A stretch of 64,000 nt of DNA from Apricaphanius iberus (taxonomy: Eukaryota > Chordata > Actinopteri > Cyprinodontiformes > Aphaniidae), in the NCBI GenBank assembly GCA_028564705.1, contig JAPXFQ010002153.1:1240001-1304000 (forward strand), given 5' to 3'. Under the pieces are notes generated by a model. It searched no databases, was not told the origin of the DNA, and was given only the letters and a program-made list of their open reading frames with translations. Position numbers and translations under genes: made by a program. Positions 12,401 through 23,872 of this stretch are shown here, in pieces. How positions within the stretch are numbered: position 1 is the stretch's first letter; every line of letters starts with the position of its first letter.

Positions 12401-13572
12401 TAGGATTCTATTAATTATTAATCTATTTTTTAAATAGCAAAGATTTATCTGAGCATTAAGTGGTGGCTTAGTTTCCCTGAAACCACTGCACAGAAGATTT
12501 TTTTTCTAACTGATTCATGTAATATATTTATTAATGTAACAAAGATTTCACCCTTCTTAGTCAGCAGCCTGCAATTAATCTAACTTTACAGTTAATTTAA
12601 TTTTGATGTAAATTGATCTGAAAACACTTTTATGTAATAGTTTAGCACAGGGAAAAGCAAACGTAGTTGCTTCAAATTACTGTAACATGGTTGTTATTTT
12701 CTGCCTAACAGATAACCTGAACAAATCACATGGTTCTAGTTAAAGTCTGAGCAAACATGTACCAAACTCCAAATATATATATTTGAGATATTATAGAAAA
12801 AGCTTCTTTCTGTTTGGTCTCCCAACCAGTTTTAGATGCTGTATAATGCTCGTTTTAGAGACTTGATGGTTACATGATGACATGCTTTGCTGCTGTTATT
12901 TAAACTATCAAGATGTTTTTCTCCTGCTTTATAAACCAGAAGTTCCAATAAATCTAGAGTGCATTGTTTGACCTGTCCAATTGACTCTCACTGCACTTGA
13001 TGCCTGCACCCAATTAAAAGGCAGCGAAAACGGAGAGGGTCGAGGAAAGTGTTCTATTGTTCATTACTAACATATCTCGGTAATAAATGATAGTAACAGT
13101 TTTTTTTTTCTTTTTCAAAATATATATTTTTTGGGAATAGTTTTGGCATGTGCAAGTTTGGGTTTGTAAATTGTTTATCCATCCGTAAATGCATTCCGTG
13201 GTAATTCTTTACTTTGACCGGAGTTCGGATGATCGTTTGTGTAAAAAAAATAATAATTAGATTCATTTAGGTCAATGTTGAAATCTCCATAAATAATTGA
13301 TCATGTAGAAGCAACACAGTTATTGCATTAGGAGAACAGTGAGTTGCCTTGAAACACATTGTCTCTGATATCTTCTTCACATTAAGCAACTGGAAAATGA
13401 TTTATTACGGTGTAGGATATTAACATTAATATTAACACAAATAAAATATGGGATTTAGTACTCTTGAATAAAAAAAATATAATTTGAAAATAATTGAAAA
13501 AACACATTTTATATAAAAATAAACAAAAAAATATAAAAATAATTAAATTAAATATAACCATTTAGAACCCTA
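9498..13572. other. Mostly unique AT-rich DNA with one promoter-like patch
   Basis: No exon is supported. A (CAT)n-like run sits at about 10001-10021. From about 10030 to 10420 the DNA is GC-richer and contains a 7-bp-arm inverted repeat (GCGTTGT-taag-ACAACGC) near 10068-10085, the GGCCGGCCGGC run near 10176, and CCATGGTAAC at about 10443, reminiscent of RFX X-box half sites; this could be a promoter or untranslated first exon but nothing downstream confirms it. A short GATA repeat lies at about 11824-11840. Confidence 0.35.
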
Positions 13573-13710
13573 TCAACCATCCATCCATCCATTTGCTGAA
13601 CCGCTTAGTCCTCCAGGGGTCGCGGGGGGGCTGGTGCCTATCTCCAGCTGTCAATGGGCGACAGGAGGGGTACACCCTGGACAGGTCGCCAGTCCATCAC
13701 AGCTCTATCA
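13573..13710 (+). repeat. CATCCATCC-headed teleost interspersed repeat
   Basis: The stretch runs from tandem CATC units through 'gaaccgcttagtcctccagg', a GC-rich middle containing 'tcgcggggggctggtgcc' and 'tacaccctggacaggtcgcc' to 'agtccatcac'. This is a very common fish repeat whose parent is likely a non-LTR retroelement; I cannot name the family with certainty. A short piece of the same head recurs at about 30704-30740. Confidence 0.6.
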
Positions 13711-13775
13711 ACGAATCATAAATAAAATAATGTTATTTTAAACAAATATGTTTTTGCTTTTTTTGCCTACATTTT

Positions 13776-14045
13776 ATTTCAATTCAATTCAGTTTATTTG
13801 TATAGTGCAAATTCACAACATATGGGACGGGAGGTTATTCCCGGAACATGCAGACTCCAACCACAGCAATTCCTCAGCAATCCCTCATGCTGAGCAAGCA
13901 GGTAGTGACAGTGGAGAGAGAAAAAAAATCCCCTGTAACGGGAAGAAAGCTCCAGCAGTACCTGACTCAGTACAAGCGGTCATCTGCCATGACCGTCTGG
14001 GTGTCTGAGAAGGCAGAGAAGAGACACAAAAAGAACAAAAGGGAC
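13776..14045 (-). mobile_element. Retroelement 3' tail ending in (TTGAA)-type repeats
   Basis: Read on the minus strand it contains TGCTTGCTCAGCATGAGGGA, then a GTTGTGAATTTGCACTATAC stretch and an AAATAAACTGAATTGAATTG end, the form of a 5'-truncated teleost LINE/SINE tail. The copy at 62870-63112 on the plus strand shares the TGCTTGCTCAG(C/T)ATGAGGGATTGCTG core, which shows these are two members of one family. The small plus-strand frames across it are not genes. Confidence 0.6.
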
Positions 14046-14671
14046 TGATTTAAGAGTACTTTATATATTAAATGGAGTATAAAATAAATCACTCAGGTTA
14101 CTGAAAGATCCAATACATTTACTTATATTTTGACAAGATACAATGAATAAAATCATTCCTTTGAATCGGTGGGTAAAAGGACAGTCAGTGTTTTGAATTT
14201 TAGGTAGTAGCTTGGATTTATTGTGTTGCCTATCGAGTCAAATAGCATCCAGTCTTGCATGTCATGTGTTTTTGACCTTCTTCTGTGTCTTTAATAAGCC
14301 ATTTCAGTATTGCGTTGCTCGCAATGCATTCTGGTGGTTTGGACCCCGAAACGGGCAAAAGCGAACATACATATAGATAGCGAAAGCTGCAAAATTTATT
14401 ATTTTGACTGATGGAAAGTCGACAAACTTAAAACACATATTTGCCGTAAAAGGAGTGTCTGTGTCCACGAAGCATAAGAACTATGTGTGCCAGCATGTGC
14501 AGCTACAGTGCAGAAAATACTGATTGTTTTTAATGAAAGAAGAGGAAAGTGGCGTATTCCAGGCTGATTATACTGGTTTGTTGACATTCTATGGAGTGAC
14601 AATCCCAGACCCACAAAGACTGTTAGATGGCTGGGAAGAAGGGAATGTTGTCATGTAAAAGTGTCCTCAGC
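14046..14671. other. Unassigned AT-rich DNA
   Basis: No gene or repeat terminus is recognised. The 71-codon minus-strand frame at 14399-14614 lacks any visible domain. Confidence 0.4.
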
Positions 14672-15595
14672 TAGGGCTGCAACAACAAATTGATAAAATT
14701 GATAAGATTCGATGATTAAAAGCTTTGGCACCGAATTTCGTCATCGATTCGTTGTCTAGCATGATTACAAGGTCTAATTTGGTCACCAGTTGCGCAACTT
14801 TTATTTTTTATTTGATATTTCAACAGCTGTAGGATATCTGAGGTTGAAGTTTGTATTTAGATTTTAATCTTAATTTGTTGTGTTTCTAATAGGTCAGGTC
14901 ACTTTTACAAAAATGCTTCTTTTTATGTTGGTAATATGGCACATTTGTCCTTATAGCACTTTGTTGAAGCATAGCCATTTAAAACTATTTTCATTTATTG
15001 TTTATTAAATGTTTCAACACCAGTAAGACATTTGAGTAGGGATGCAACGATACCACTTTATTCAAACCGATATGATACCGATACTTGGATCAGAGTACTC
15101 GCCGATACCGAGCACCAATACCGATACTTTACCACACAAAAAAACTGCAATGAATTGGAAGGCAGGTCTTATTTTCTTCTCTGATTGTTACAACAAATGA
15201 GAGTGAATTTGATAACAAAAAAAACTAAATATTTATAAAAATTACCACGAAACAAAAATTTCAAATTAAAAATTAACATTTTCTGTAAAATTATTCTAGA
15301 CTTTCCACATTTTAAGTATCGGTTTATGGTATCAGTTATCTTGAACAGGTACAGATACGAGTAAAATAGATAGTATCGGGAATCAGTGCATCCCTGCATT
15401 TGAGGTGATTGCATGTTATTTTGCGAGCTATTGAACTGTTTTCTAATAATATTCCAATGTTAAATAAAGTGAAGGAATGAGAGAAAAAACAACCTTTCTA
15501 TAGCACTTTTTAAAACTGGTACCGCTAATCCGATTAATCAAGTCGAGACCCCATCCGATTAATCGATTATCAAATAATTGTTTGTTGCAGCTGTA
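14672..15595. mobile_element. hAT-type MITE, interrupted by a second MITE
   Basis: The left end reads TAGGGCTGCAACAACAAATT and the complement of the right end reads TACAGCTGCAACAAACAATT, followed on both sides by ATCGAT/GATTAAT-rich subterminal DNA. The flanks are GTCCTCAGC on the left and GTCTCAGC on the right, an 8-bp hAT target duplication with one base inserted. It has no transposase. A 360-bp element with its own target duplication is inserted at 15037-15396, so the outer element was about 556 bp. Confidence 0.7.
15037..15396. mobile_element. hAT-type MITE with perfect 8-bp target duplication
   Basis: The element starts TAGGGATGCAACGATACC and ends 'atcagtgcatccctg'. It is flanked by CATTTGAG at 15029-15036 and again at 15397-15404, a perfect 8-bp duplication as made by hAT transposases. 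Subterminal DNA is full of CCGATA/TATCGG motifs. A diverged copy of the same family lies at 17345-17680. Confidence 0.85.
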
Positions 15596-15603
15596 GTCTC
15601 AGC

Positions 15604-16229
15604 TACTTTTCATCCCAGAGCTCAAGGAGTCAAGATGTACTGTATCATCCTATTGCAGGTATTTCTTGCTTCTTACATATACGAGCTATGACTAGCAGTT
15701 AGCACGTAGCTTATTAGCTTCTGTTGTGCTTTTAAACTCTTACAATTTTTATTTTTGAATGGGAATTTTACTTGTTAGAAACAGTAAGAGCTCGGATAAG
15801 GCTGCGATGCTCTAAACATTAATTCTTGACATCGACTTCCAGTATTAAGCTATGCAAAGCCTGCATGCTAATGACTATGCTACCAAAACTAAAACTGTTA
15901 GATCTAGACGATCAACAGAAATATCGAACAATTAGCATGTTTAATCACACATTTCTTACCTTGTTTATCCACCCCGCATGTCCATTCGGATCCTTTTCTG
16001 TATGTAACGTATATAAAATAAATGGTGGTTCATTACAAGGGTCGGTATCATTCATACATTGGTGCGTTTCACATTCTCCACCATTTAATTGTATTGTTTA
16101 AGGCCAAAAGGAAAATTCAGTGTTTAACTTGATACATTGCGTAGTCCTAGTAGAAGACAAAACCAGCTCACATTACTCAATAGTTACTCCTGTAAATAAC
16201 TTTTTTTGCAACATTTCAGGAAAAACGAC

Positions 16230-16231
<2 letters not shown>
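15604..16231. other. Unassigned AT-rich DNA
   Basis: Contains only short unrelated open frames. It ends in the (TA)n tract at 16232. Confidence 0.4.

Positions 16232-16306
<75 letters not shown>
16232..16306. repeat. (TA)n microsatellite, about 75 bp
   Basis: Uninterrupted AT dinucleotides follow 'aaaaacgacag' and end at 'ataggtagtc'. Tyr-Ile runs in the overlapping frames on both strands are translations of this repeat and not protein genes. Such tracts are self-complementary, can extrude cruciforms and are often length-polymorphic. Confidence 0.97.
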
Positions 16307-16308
<2 letters not shown>

Positions 16309-17344
16309 TAGTCTCCTCAGGGAGATCAGCAGAGAGGGAATCTGTGAGCATAAAATAAAAAGAATAAAAGACGAAGAAAGGATGCTTGAGTGTGGCACAT
16401 TCAGCCAATGGAAAATAGGGGAACATGGGAAAAGGAGTGCGAGGAGGAGGTAATGAATAGCAAATCAGCTCTTTCATAAAACTCCTGCTTGCACTGTTCA
16501 ATCAGAGTGGTCCGGATTGGCAATTTTCCTCCAGCACAATAGAGCCAGGCCCAAGAGGACCCTGGCCTCAGTTCAGAAAGAGATAGGAAGAGAAAAAAGA
16601 TAAAGAGAAAAGAAGCTCTGCCAGTATCCAACCCAACCAACCAAGCATTCTGTCAAGTTTGGCAAAAACAGTTCAGACAACAGGAGGCACGGAGTACTGA
16701 CTTGCCCTTTGACTTCTCCCTTTTTTATGAATATTTCAACTTCTCATTGATGCATTGGAAATGACAGCAAGCCTCTGAAGTATTTTCAGTATTTGAATAG
16801 AGGAACCCCTCTTTTTACTCCTAGTTATATATGTCTTATAGTACCCAGACGGTACATTTAGACTAAGACACTAGGTATGCAATGATATACGGCTGGGTGA
16901 TATTACCTAAAATGAATATCACGGTGTATTGAGTATTTCACCTCGATAACTGTAAATGGACGATAACAATAACCACATCACTAGTAAAAAAAAAACCATA
17001 CATGCTCCATGTTAGAGTCTGAGTATCCAATAACACCGTAAAAAGTCACTTGATTGGTCGTTAGTGGCATTTTTATTAAAAACAGTCGCTAGATGAGTGA
17101 ACACATAATAAATATAGCTACACACGTTGCTGCGATAGCAGTGCTGCTTCCCTCTGCATGTCACATGATTGTGCGTAGTCTCGTGATCCAAAGCAACGCT
17201 TTTTTCTTAAGGGGGCAGGAGCACTGTAAACTAAAAAACATATTTTAATTTCTTTACATACCAAATTTACCAGCACGGGCAAAAATACGTTGGCAACAGT
17301 CAACAATTTTGGTACCGGTAAATTTTTGGTATACCGCACTGCCC

Positions 17345-17680
17345 TACAATGATACCACTTTTTTTCAAATCAATACGATACTAATAATTGGATCTGAGTT
17401 CTTGCTGATACCGAGTATCAATGCCGTTACTTCTACTACACAAAAAATACAATGAATTTGTTTTATTTTTTTCTCTGCTTGTTGGAACAAATGACGGTGA
17501 ATTAGATATATAAAAATACTCATAAAAATGATCACAAAACTTAAATTTCAAGTGAAAATAAAAATTTTCTGTGAAATTATTGCAGAGTTTCAACATTTTA
17601 TGTAGTGTTTCATGTTATCCGTAATCTTTAACTGGGACAGGTATGAGGACATTCGAACGCTATCAGCCCGACACCCAATA
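17345..17680. mobile_element. Second copy of the 360-bp GATACC hAT MITE family
   Basis: Sequence order matches 15037-15396 throughout: 'caatgataccactttttttc', 'ctgataccgagtatcaat', a middle with 'aacaaatgacggtgaat', then 'ttttctgtgaaattattgca'. Many substitutions separate the copies and the termini are worn, so this copy is older or more decayed than the one at 15 kb. No target duplication is readable. Confidence 0.65.
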
Positions 17681-17813
17681 TGAGCCTCAAAATGATCAAC
17701 TCATGGAGTCTAGCCTAGCTGTGGGTTCTCCATAAAAGCAGTAGATTGAAATCAAAATAAACTTGAAATTACGATATTGTTCCATTTTATGGATAAGGAA
17801 GTGTTTTTATTAA

Positions 17814-17985
17814 AGTGACAGTGTGTAGTTTTTGCTATGTAGTCTTTGGAAATGTCCATCAAATATTGTTGAAAATGAATAAAATGATGCCCAACCATTG
17901 AAAAGTATTGGCTACTTCATAATATATAACCATAAAAAGTGGGTGTAAAATACATGGGCGCGGTTCCTATTGAATTGGAAAATAA
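17814..17985 (+). mobile_element. Left part of a TTAA-target MITE
   Basis: TTAA at 17810-17813 is followed by AGTGACAGTGTGTAGTTTTT, the AGNGA start shared with the other TTAA elements in this window. The opposite terminus is absent; the segment runs into the hAT right end at 18000-18054, which suggests truncation by rearrangement. Confidence 0.4.
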
Positions 17986-18059
17986 TCGGAAATCGGATAA
18001 AAAAAAGAAAAAGAAATCTTAGATTTTATTTTTAGGCCACATCGCCCAGCCCTAATTCT

Positions 18060-18082
18060 GGTCTGTCTGTCTGTCTGTCTGT
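18060..18082. repeat. (TCTG)n microsatellite
   Basis: Five to six tetranucleotide units directly follow the hAT right end. Confidence 0.9.
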
Positions 18083-19281
18083 TACTGTTATTCTTTTTCT
18101 TCTGATTTCTAATTTCATAAACATTCTGGTGACTTTTAAACTCTGTTTTTGAGACTATTTGAAAAAAAGGCATATTAGCAATTGGACATCTGGTTGGCAA
18201 TAAGTCATAACAAGGCACTTGGGAAAGAACGGTTCATTTGTGTTGTTTTGTACACCAGACAAAAGCCGTAATGACACTGTAGATAAATGTTGTGAAATCA
18301 CTCTCTTTATTAATCTATTTAGAAAAATGGCAGATAATAGCTATTGTATCAATACCAGCGGAAAGAGCATTAAAAGCTTTAATCAAAAGTAAACCGAGCA
18401 TGAAAGAAAAGTCACACATAACTAATTTAGTCCAGGCTAATAGGTCACTTGATCATACGTTTGAGCATTCATGCCGTTAATTCTGTCTGCCTCGTTTTGT
18501 CCTCCTTTAAACTGTGGCGGAAACATGAAACAGGAGAAAAACAAAAAAAAAACTAATTGCCTGTAGAAATTGAGATGAAGTGCTTTATAGGAGCCCAAGC
18601 AGATGAATGGTTTTGTTCATTCAGCACAATCAGAAGTCAAAAACATTTCCCCACACATGCGCACACAATGACCATCTGATTTCTGAATACATTCTTAAAA
18701 AATGCATAGTAACATTTTCACACGAGTCTCAGAATATTGCATGCAAAGTAAGGCGAGCTGTGTGGCAAGCATTAGACGCGACTCTCGGGGGGAATAATTA
18801 CTCCTGACAGTTGTGTGGCAGAATCCAGATGGACTTGGCAAAGGCATGTGGAAACCTGCTCCCTATGTGCACAACTCAAACCGGCTTCATTTCTCATTTA
18901 TACTCTAGGCCAGCGCGGCCCTAAAATGACACATTTCTCTCCCTATGTTAGCTCCCCTGCTGCTTGTCAGCAATTTAAAGAAAATACATCGAAATACAAA
19001 AGCCAACCACATTTTATTTTAGAGCCAGAAGTAAGCCAGAAAGTAGAGAGTAAAATTGCTCATTTATACCATATATTACATTTTTTATAGGACTTTAACA
19101 GACTTTTATTGTATTCTAGTGAGATTTTCTTTGTGTCCTGTTTCTACAGAGAAATTCACTCATTGTGACCAGAACCGGTATATTTTCAGCGTTTGTCCTT
19201 GTGGCGCTGACAAACAACACTTCCTAGTGTTGATGATGTTATAGATCGCAGACCACTGAAAGTTAACCATTTTCAGTGTCA
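18083..19281. other. Repeat-free block, possible conserved non-coding DNA
   Basis: About 18290-19090 has no recognisable repeat, balanced composition and TAATTA-type sites. Several short plus-strand frames (61-91 codons) overlap but none shows a domain or splice signals. It could be regulatory; this is a guess from texture. Confidence 0.3.
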
Positions 19282-19940
19282 ATAGCTGCGTTTCAATTAC
19301 CCATGAAATTGCGAAAATTTACGTTGCGAAAATAAATTTGCCTGATGGAAACTCGTCAATTTCGAAAAAACTTGCATTTTTCGATAAAACGTTCTTGCGC
19401 TTGGATGAGGTGGTTTTTCAAGCGTATCGAAATTAATATATTTTGCAAAACAGCAATGGAAACCCCTTTTTCGCATCACATGAGTCACATGATCAACAAC
19501 TGCATGTTACCATGAGCGAAAAAGATGAAGTAGTAGTAGGAGGAGAAAGATGGCACGGCATGTTTGGGTTCATGAAGAGACTGAGTTGGTTCGTGAAAAG
19601 GGCATAACTAATATATTTGATTCAAAACAGCAAAGAAACAAAAGCATTTACCAAGACCGCTCCCGTGTTAAAGGGGCTTGTCGCTCCAATGCCTCTACAA
19701 GCCGTCTTTGTTTCCTCCTCATGAGCGCTATTGAGCGCTAGTGCCGTGCCTGCAATATGAATATATCTACTGTAATTGTTCACATTTGTCGCCACTTTTC
19801 TTACTCGCGCGTAAACTTGTGATTTAAACTGAGTTTGTTTTTTAATAGAAACACCGCTATTGCGAAATTGTGTTTTTTCAACACTTAGACAATATCGACA
19901 AAGTTTTGCGCATTGCGATATATGCAATGGCATTTCGAGA
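19282..19940 (+). mobile_element. PIF/Harbinger-like element relict with SANT-type ORF
   Basis: The region is dense in 'tttcgaaa', 'attgcg' and 'tgcgcat' motifs usual near the ends of fish Harbinger-type elements. The motif AATAGCTGCGTTTCAATTA at the left recurs inverted near 19843-19860 with three differences, though neither can be fixed as the exact terminus. It encloses the Myb/SANT-like segment at 19550-19640. No DDE transposase is present. Confidence 0.4.
19550..19741 (+). pseudogene. Myb/SANT-like DNA-binding ORF fragment
   Basis: A 63-codon frame begins MARHVWVHEETELVREKG and continues ITNIFDSKQQRNKSIYQD. The tryptophan start, the acidic EETE helix, and the K..RN..IYQ segment match the N-terminal half of Myb/SANT-like domains found in the accessory ORF of Harbinger transposons and their host derivatives. 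After about residue 32 the resemblance ends and the frame stops at residue 63, so the third helix is missing or shifted. Likely a dead remnant inside the element at 19282-19940. Confidence 0.45.
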
Positions 19941-20423
19941 TATCCAGGTGGCAAGAGAATGAGACAGTGAGACTTAAAGCAGATAACAGGAAGGCTGCTT
20001 TTGAGCTTTCAAGATTTGTCTGTAGTCAAATTTTCTGAGTTTGAATTACAAGACTTATAAAGCTAAGATACTGGTCTCCATTTCCTAAGGAGCATACAGA
20101 CACTGTTTATTTTGTTATGCAACCTGCATTAAACTTACAAACAGAAAATGTTATTGTAAGTTTAAAATAAAACCAAAGGGACATATGATGTAGCATTATC
20201 ACAGACAGTCGGTACTGATTCCTTAGCCATAAGTGTTTAGATAAGTGTTCACACTGCCATATGATATTTAGTTTTGCAGTTGCGTTTTATTTTACAGTGG
20301 ATGTTATTACACTAAGTGCTAAATATCTTTACAAATGTCCCAATTCTTCTGAAACAACCTATCCCTTACACCTTCAAGTGGGTCAACATTTGGTTTTGGG
20401 TGTGGGTCTGGTCATAACTGAGA

Positions 20424-21128
20424 TAGGGTTGTACGATATGAAGAAATATATCGTCAGTACGACAGAAAACGTCTGTCATTTTAAATAAATCTCTATATCG
20501 TTCAAGCCACAGTAGGGTTTTAGTAAATTACGTCAAGATACACCTTATGGCATTCCTGTGCTGCAATACATGAAAAAAACAGTGAGGAAGACGGCAACTA
20601 ACACGTATCAGACAAGGGATCTAAACAAGATTATCAGACAACCCAAAGTTGGTCTCCCTTTGTGTCCCTCCCGAGCTTGAACAGAAAAAAAGCGTTTCTC
20701 ACAGGCTCCAGCTCTGAGAGACGCCTGCTCTAAAAGCCGCTTCGTTCGCTAGCAACACATCAGTGGCGTGCTACAGCGTCTGTATCTGGAGTTCATCAGA
20801 GCTTACGCCACGACTCGATGCTGCTTTTTAAAATTTGGATACGTTTCAAATAATATGTTAAATTCAAAGGCAGAGTGTAGAGCTGAGCCGGTCTCCTAAA
20901 AAATAACTCATATCCATAGCTGCCACAGATGGAAGGAGATCACTACATGAGTCTGGGTGGTGTTATTGTCACCTATAATTTACAACTGCATTTCCACATT
21001 GTAAATTTTTATAAACTATTCATTAAATAAATTAACAAAAAAATTGCTATATCGTGAAGTATATCGTTATGTGGATATAAACTGAGCTACATCGGGATAT
21101 AAAAATTTTGCCATATCGCCCAGCCCTG
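20424..21128. mobile_element. hAT-type MITE (705 bp) with 8-bp duplication
   Basis: The left end TAGGGTTGTACGATATGAAG pairs with the complement of the right end CAGGGCTGGGCGATATGGCA. The flanks are AACTGAGA (20416-20423) and AACTGAGC (21129-21136), 7 of 8 identical. Subterminal DNA carries repeated ATATCG motifs. No transposase is encoded. Confidence 0.8.
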
Positions 21129-21136
21129 AACTGAGC

Positions 21137-23363
21137 ATGAGTAAGGGTAGCACATTCCCCTCACCAAAAAAAGAGGTAGGATAAAAGGTAGTAAATTAAA
21201 CTTTAGGATTCCTGAATAAACCCTGATTAACATAGTCGACCTGTTGGATGTGGTCTCTATAGAGTAGAGATTCACTTCTGACAGAGATGATTGTGTCCCA
21301 GATGAGTGAGGAAAAATCTAATTTACTGCAACTGATATTATCTTTCCAGTGTTTAATAAGTTGGCTCTGTCTTTTTGCCAATATTATGCCACTCTAATGG
21401 GAAGGTCATAGTTTATGGTAAAACAAAGATAGGAAATGAACCATCAAGATTCTGATTGGTTCATCATTTGTACTTTTGTGAGGCTGCAACTTAGAAAGCA
21501 TGTATTCACATTTCTGCTCAGAAGATGTTTCATACCTAACATTAATTCTCTGCTTTTATCTTCCTGCTCTAGTTTTTACTGGGGCACCATGTAAGAAAAG
21601 GCTTTTATTTTATTACTGAGTGCTTATGGATGGAACACTTTGGACATTTCTGAGTTTAGACCATATTTTTAAAGGGTCTGTGCTTTTACTCCATCGTACG
21701 AAAATATAAGGAAGGAGAGGTTATTGCCTTCTAATAAACTTGAAAATAAAAGACTGCAGGAGGCTGTTGAGGATTCATGGCTTTGTTTGGCTATATCCTG
21801 GAAGTAATAACACTAAAATGACAGTAAACTTTATTTTAGACATGAATGTTGTGTGTTGATACGTCGTACGGGCGATTGTTTTGATAGTTGTAGCATTGTA
21901 CATTCTGCTTCTGTTAGCGATGTGTGCAAGCTTTTAGCTGAGGATATAACTGTACTGCATGCTTTGAATAAAATGATTGGGCTTTTTTTTGCCGGTTTTT
22001 GTCGTGGGGTACACATGATGTACAGGAATTTAGCGATGATCGCTTCGCAATAAAAAGTTTATCTGCCGGTAGTAATCGAATCGCTGCTATCAGACTACAA
22101 AAAATGTCCGAACGGGGTGGAGCGGAACGCTCTGTAACCTGGAGGGGGCGGGGCATGAAATGTTTCGCTTACATTTAAAGGGACCGCACGAAAATGAGTT
22201 GCTCTAAAGATGCTCCTCAGAACGGTATAAGGAGGGTCTGTGGGGCTACAATAACATGGAATTCAGACCAAACCACTGTGGTTCTACTTTACATAGACCA
22301 CAAGTGAATGATTTACATGTGAAAAGGAAGGATTTAAAAGCATGATATATCTCCTTTAAGGAGTATAAGATGCTATTCAAGGATCCTAGATCAGGAGCTA
22401 CATCCTGTGGACATGTGGGCCATTCCTCAACAAAGATAAGAATCCACCACTTGACTTCATTTACTGATAAGGGGTGCTGTAGGGAACTGATCCACCGTAA
22501 AGATCTCAAGAAGCGTGTGCCACTTACTTTAACTGTGTAACCAAATGAAAAAGTTCACAGGGCTTTTCTGAAGGGGCGTAGCATTTGAAGTTATCAAGGT
22601 TTATCATGCAGATTGTAATCAGCCTGTATTTGGAAAACAAATTAAAAACTCTGTTTGGAGCAGTGGGGGCCAACCTGAGGGTCTTTCTCAACCATAGGAG
22701 GTTTCTTGAGTTTTGGATGTTCTGAGACTTGTCGGAGTATTACCACTTACTGGGTTATCAACGGTCTATGTGAAGTTAAGTGCTCAGAGACTGCTCTTAC
22801 AAGCAAGTAGTTGTATCTTTTATGAAATTCCACACAAAAAAATCATTCAAAGAAGGCATTAATTGCTTTGGACGAGGACTGCTGTGCTTTTGGACAACAT
22901 TCCTTGAAAACTTATTACATTTCCAAGATTAGACAAGCAGCCTAGATGTAGATGCCACTTCCTAAATCAAACAGCATGCAAAACTATCCGGGGGGGGGCC
23001 TGAGACTGCATTTGTAACAAGTCTCGTGTAAGAACTCCTTCCACTTTACTAAAGTTCAGAACTTAAAGAACCGAAATTACAGGAAATGTAAGTAGTAGTG
23101 GGAAACAGTCAGCTTGTCCAAAGCAGGTAGCTACAGTAAATAGTGTTTATATATACATTATCTTTTAGGTTTTCTTGTCAGTCTTGTAATTACACTGTGC
23201 AATATCATATGATGAATTTTAACCTATCTCTTTTTTTTAAAGTAGTTTAACAAAATAAAGTAATAATCAGCACATGTTGGCATTACAGACTGAATTTGTT
23301 CAATTTCCATCCTTAATGTGCCATCGTCCTGCAGGTGAACTGGCTCCAGCACAGCAGAAATAA
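21137..23363. other. Unassigned DNA with a TE-like GC-rich patch
   Basis: About 21830-22200 is less AT-rich and contains 'ggaacgctctgtaacctgga' and 'gggcggggcatg', reminiscent of the interior of a fish DNA element, followed by 'atttaaagggaccgcacg'. Termini could not be located. The rest shows nothing recognisable. Confidence 0.35.
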
Positions 23364-23872
23364 TGGTCCTTTTCCACAAAGCGCCTATTCAGTGTAGTTC
23401 TACTCAACTCTGCATGGTTATTAGGGCTTCGCATTAGTGAGGCTTAGACGGTACTAGCCCTTTTCAGAACCTGCTTTGCTGGGGTTTCAAGTGTGCAGAG
23501 CTTGGTTGAAAATGCGGCATCAGAACAGTGTCATTCACTGATTAGCTGTGGTTTGGAGTCATTGGTTGGCTCACAAGAGCAACTCTCTTAAAATAATCTG
23601 AGCTGCCATTCGTAAAAACTGTGACTGAGTGTATTTTGTTTTTAAGGACAATGGTAGACTGCGCAGAGTGTTCCACATGGCTTCCGTTTCCTCCATTGTT
23701 GTGTTTGTTTGACACACAGGTCACATTGCTCTACTTTTTAACACCCTGCACAACTGTGAAATGACCCCACCCTCTGGGAGTGTTCCTCAGTTGAAATTGA
23801 AAACTCCCTCAACTATCTGGAGTAGAGTTGAGCTGAGCTGAGCCAAGCCACGCTGCTAGTGGAAAAGGACCA
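23364..23872. mobile_element. MITE with GGTCCTTTTCCAC termini (509 bp)
   Basis: The left end TGGTCCTTTTCCACAAAGCG pairs with the complement of the right end TGGTCCTTTTCCACTAGCAG over 15 identical bases. Inner repeats 'gagctgagctgagccaagcc' resemble fish Harbinger/hAT MITEs. Flanks are short A/T runs, so target duplication length (3 bp or otherwise) cannot be settled. Confidence 0.7.

Larger units (their letters stand above)
16888..18054. mobile_element. Composite hAT-type MITE cluster
   Basis: The left end TACGGCTGGGTGATATTACC pairs with the complement of the right end, TAGGGCTGGGCGATGTGGCC, giving an inverted terminus over at least 13 positions with two differences. Inside lie a terminus ending 'ggtataccgcactgccct' near 17343, a 17345-17680 copy of the GATACC family, and a TTAA element start at 17810. 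The 8-bp flanks (caatgata and attctggt) do not match, so the two ends may belong to different insertions or have decayed. Confidence 0.55.

Noticed and set aside
16120..16501. Tyr-Ile repeat proteins on both strands
   Set aside because: Translations of the (TA)n microsatellite.
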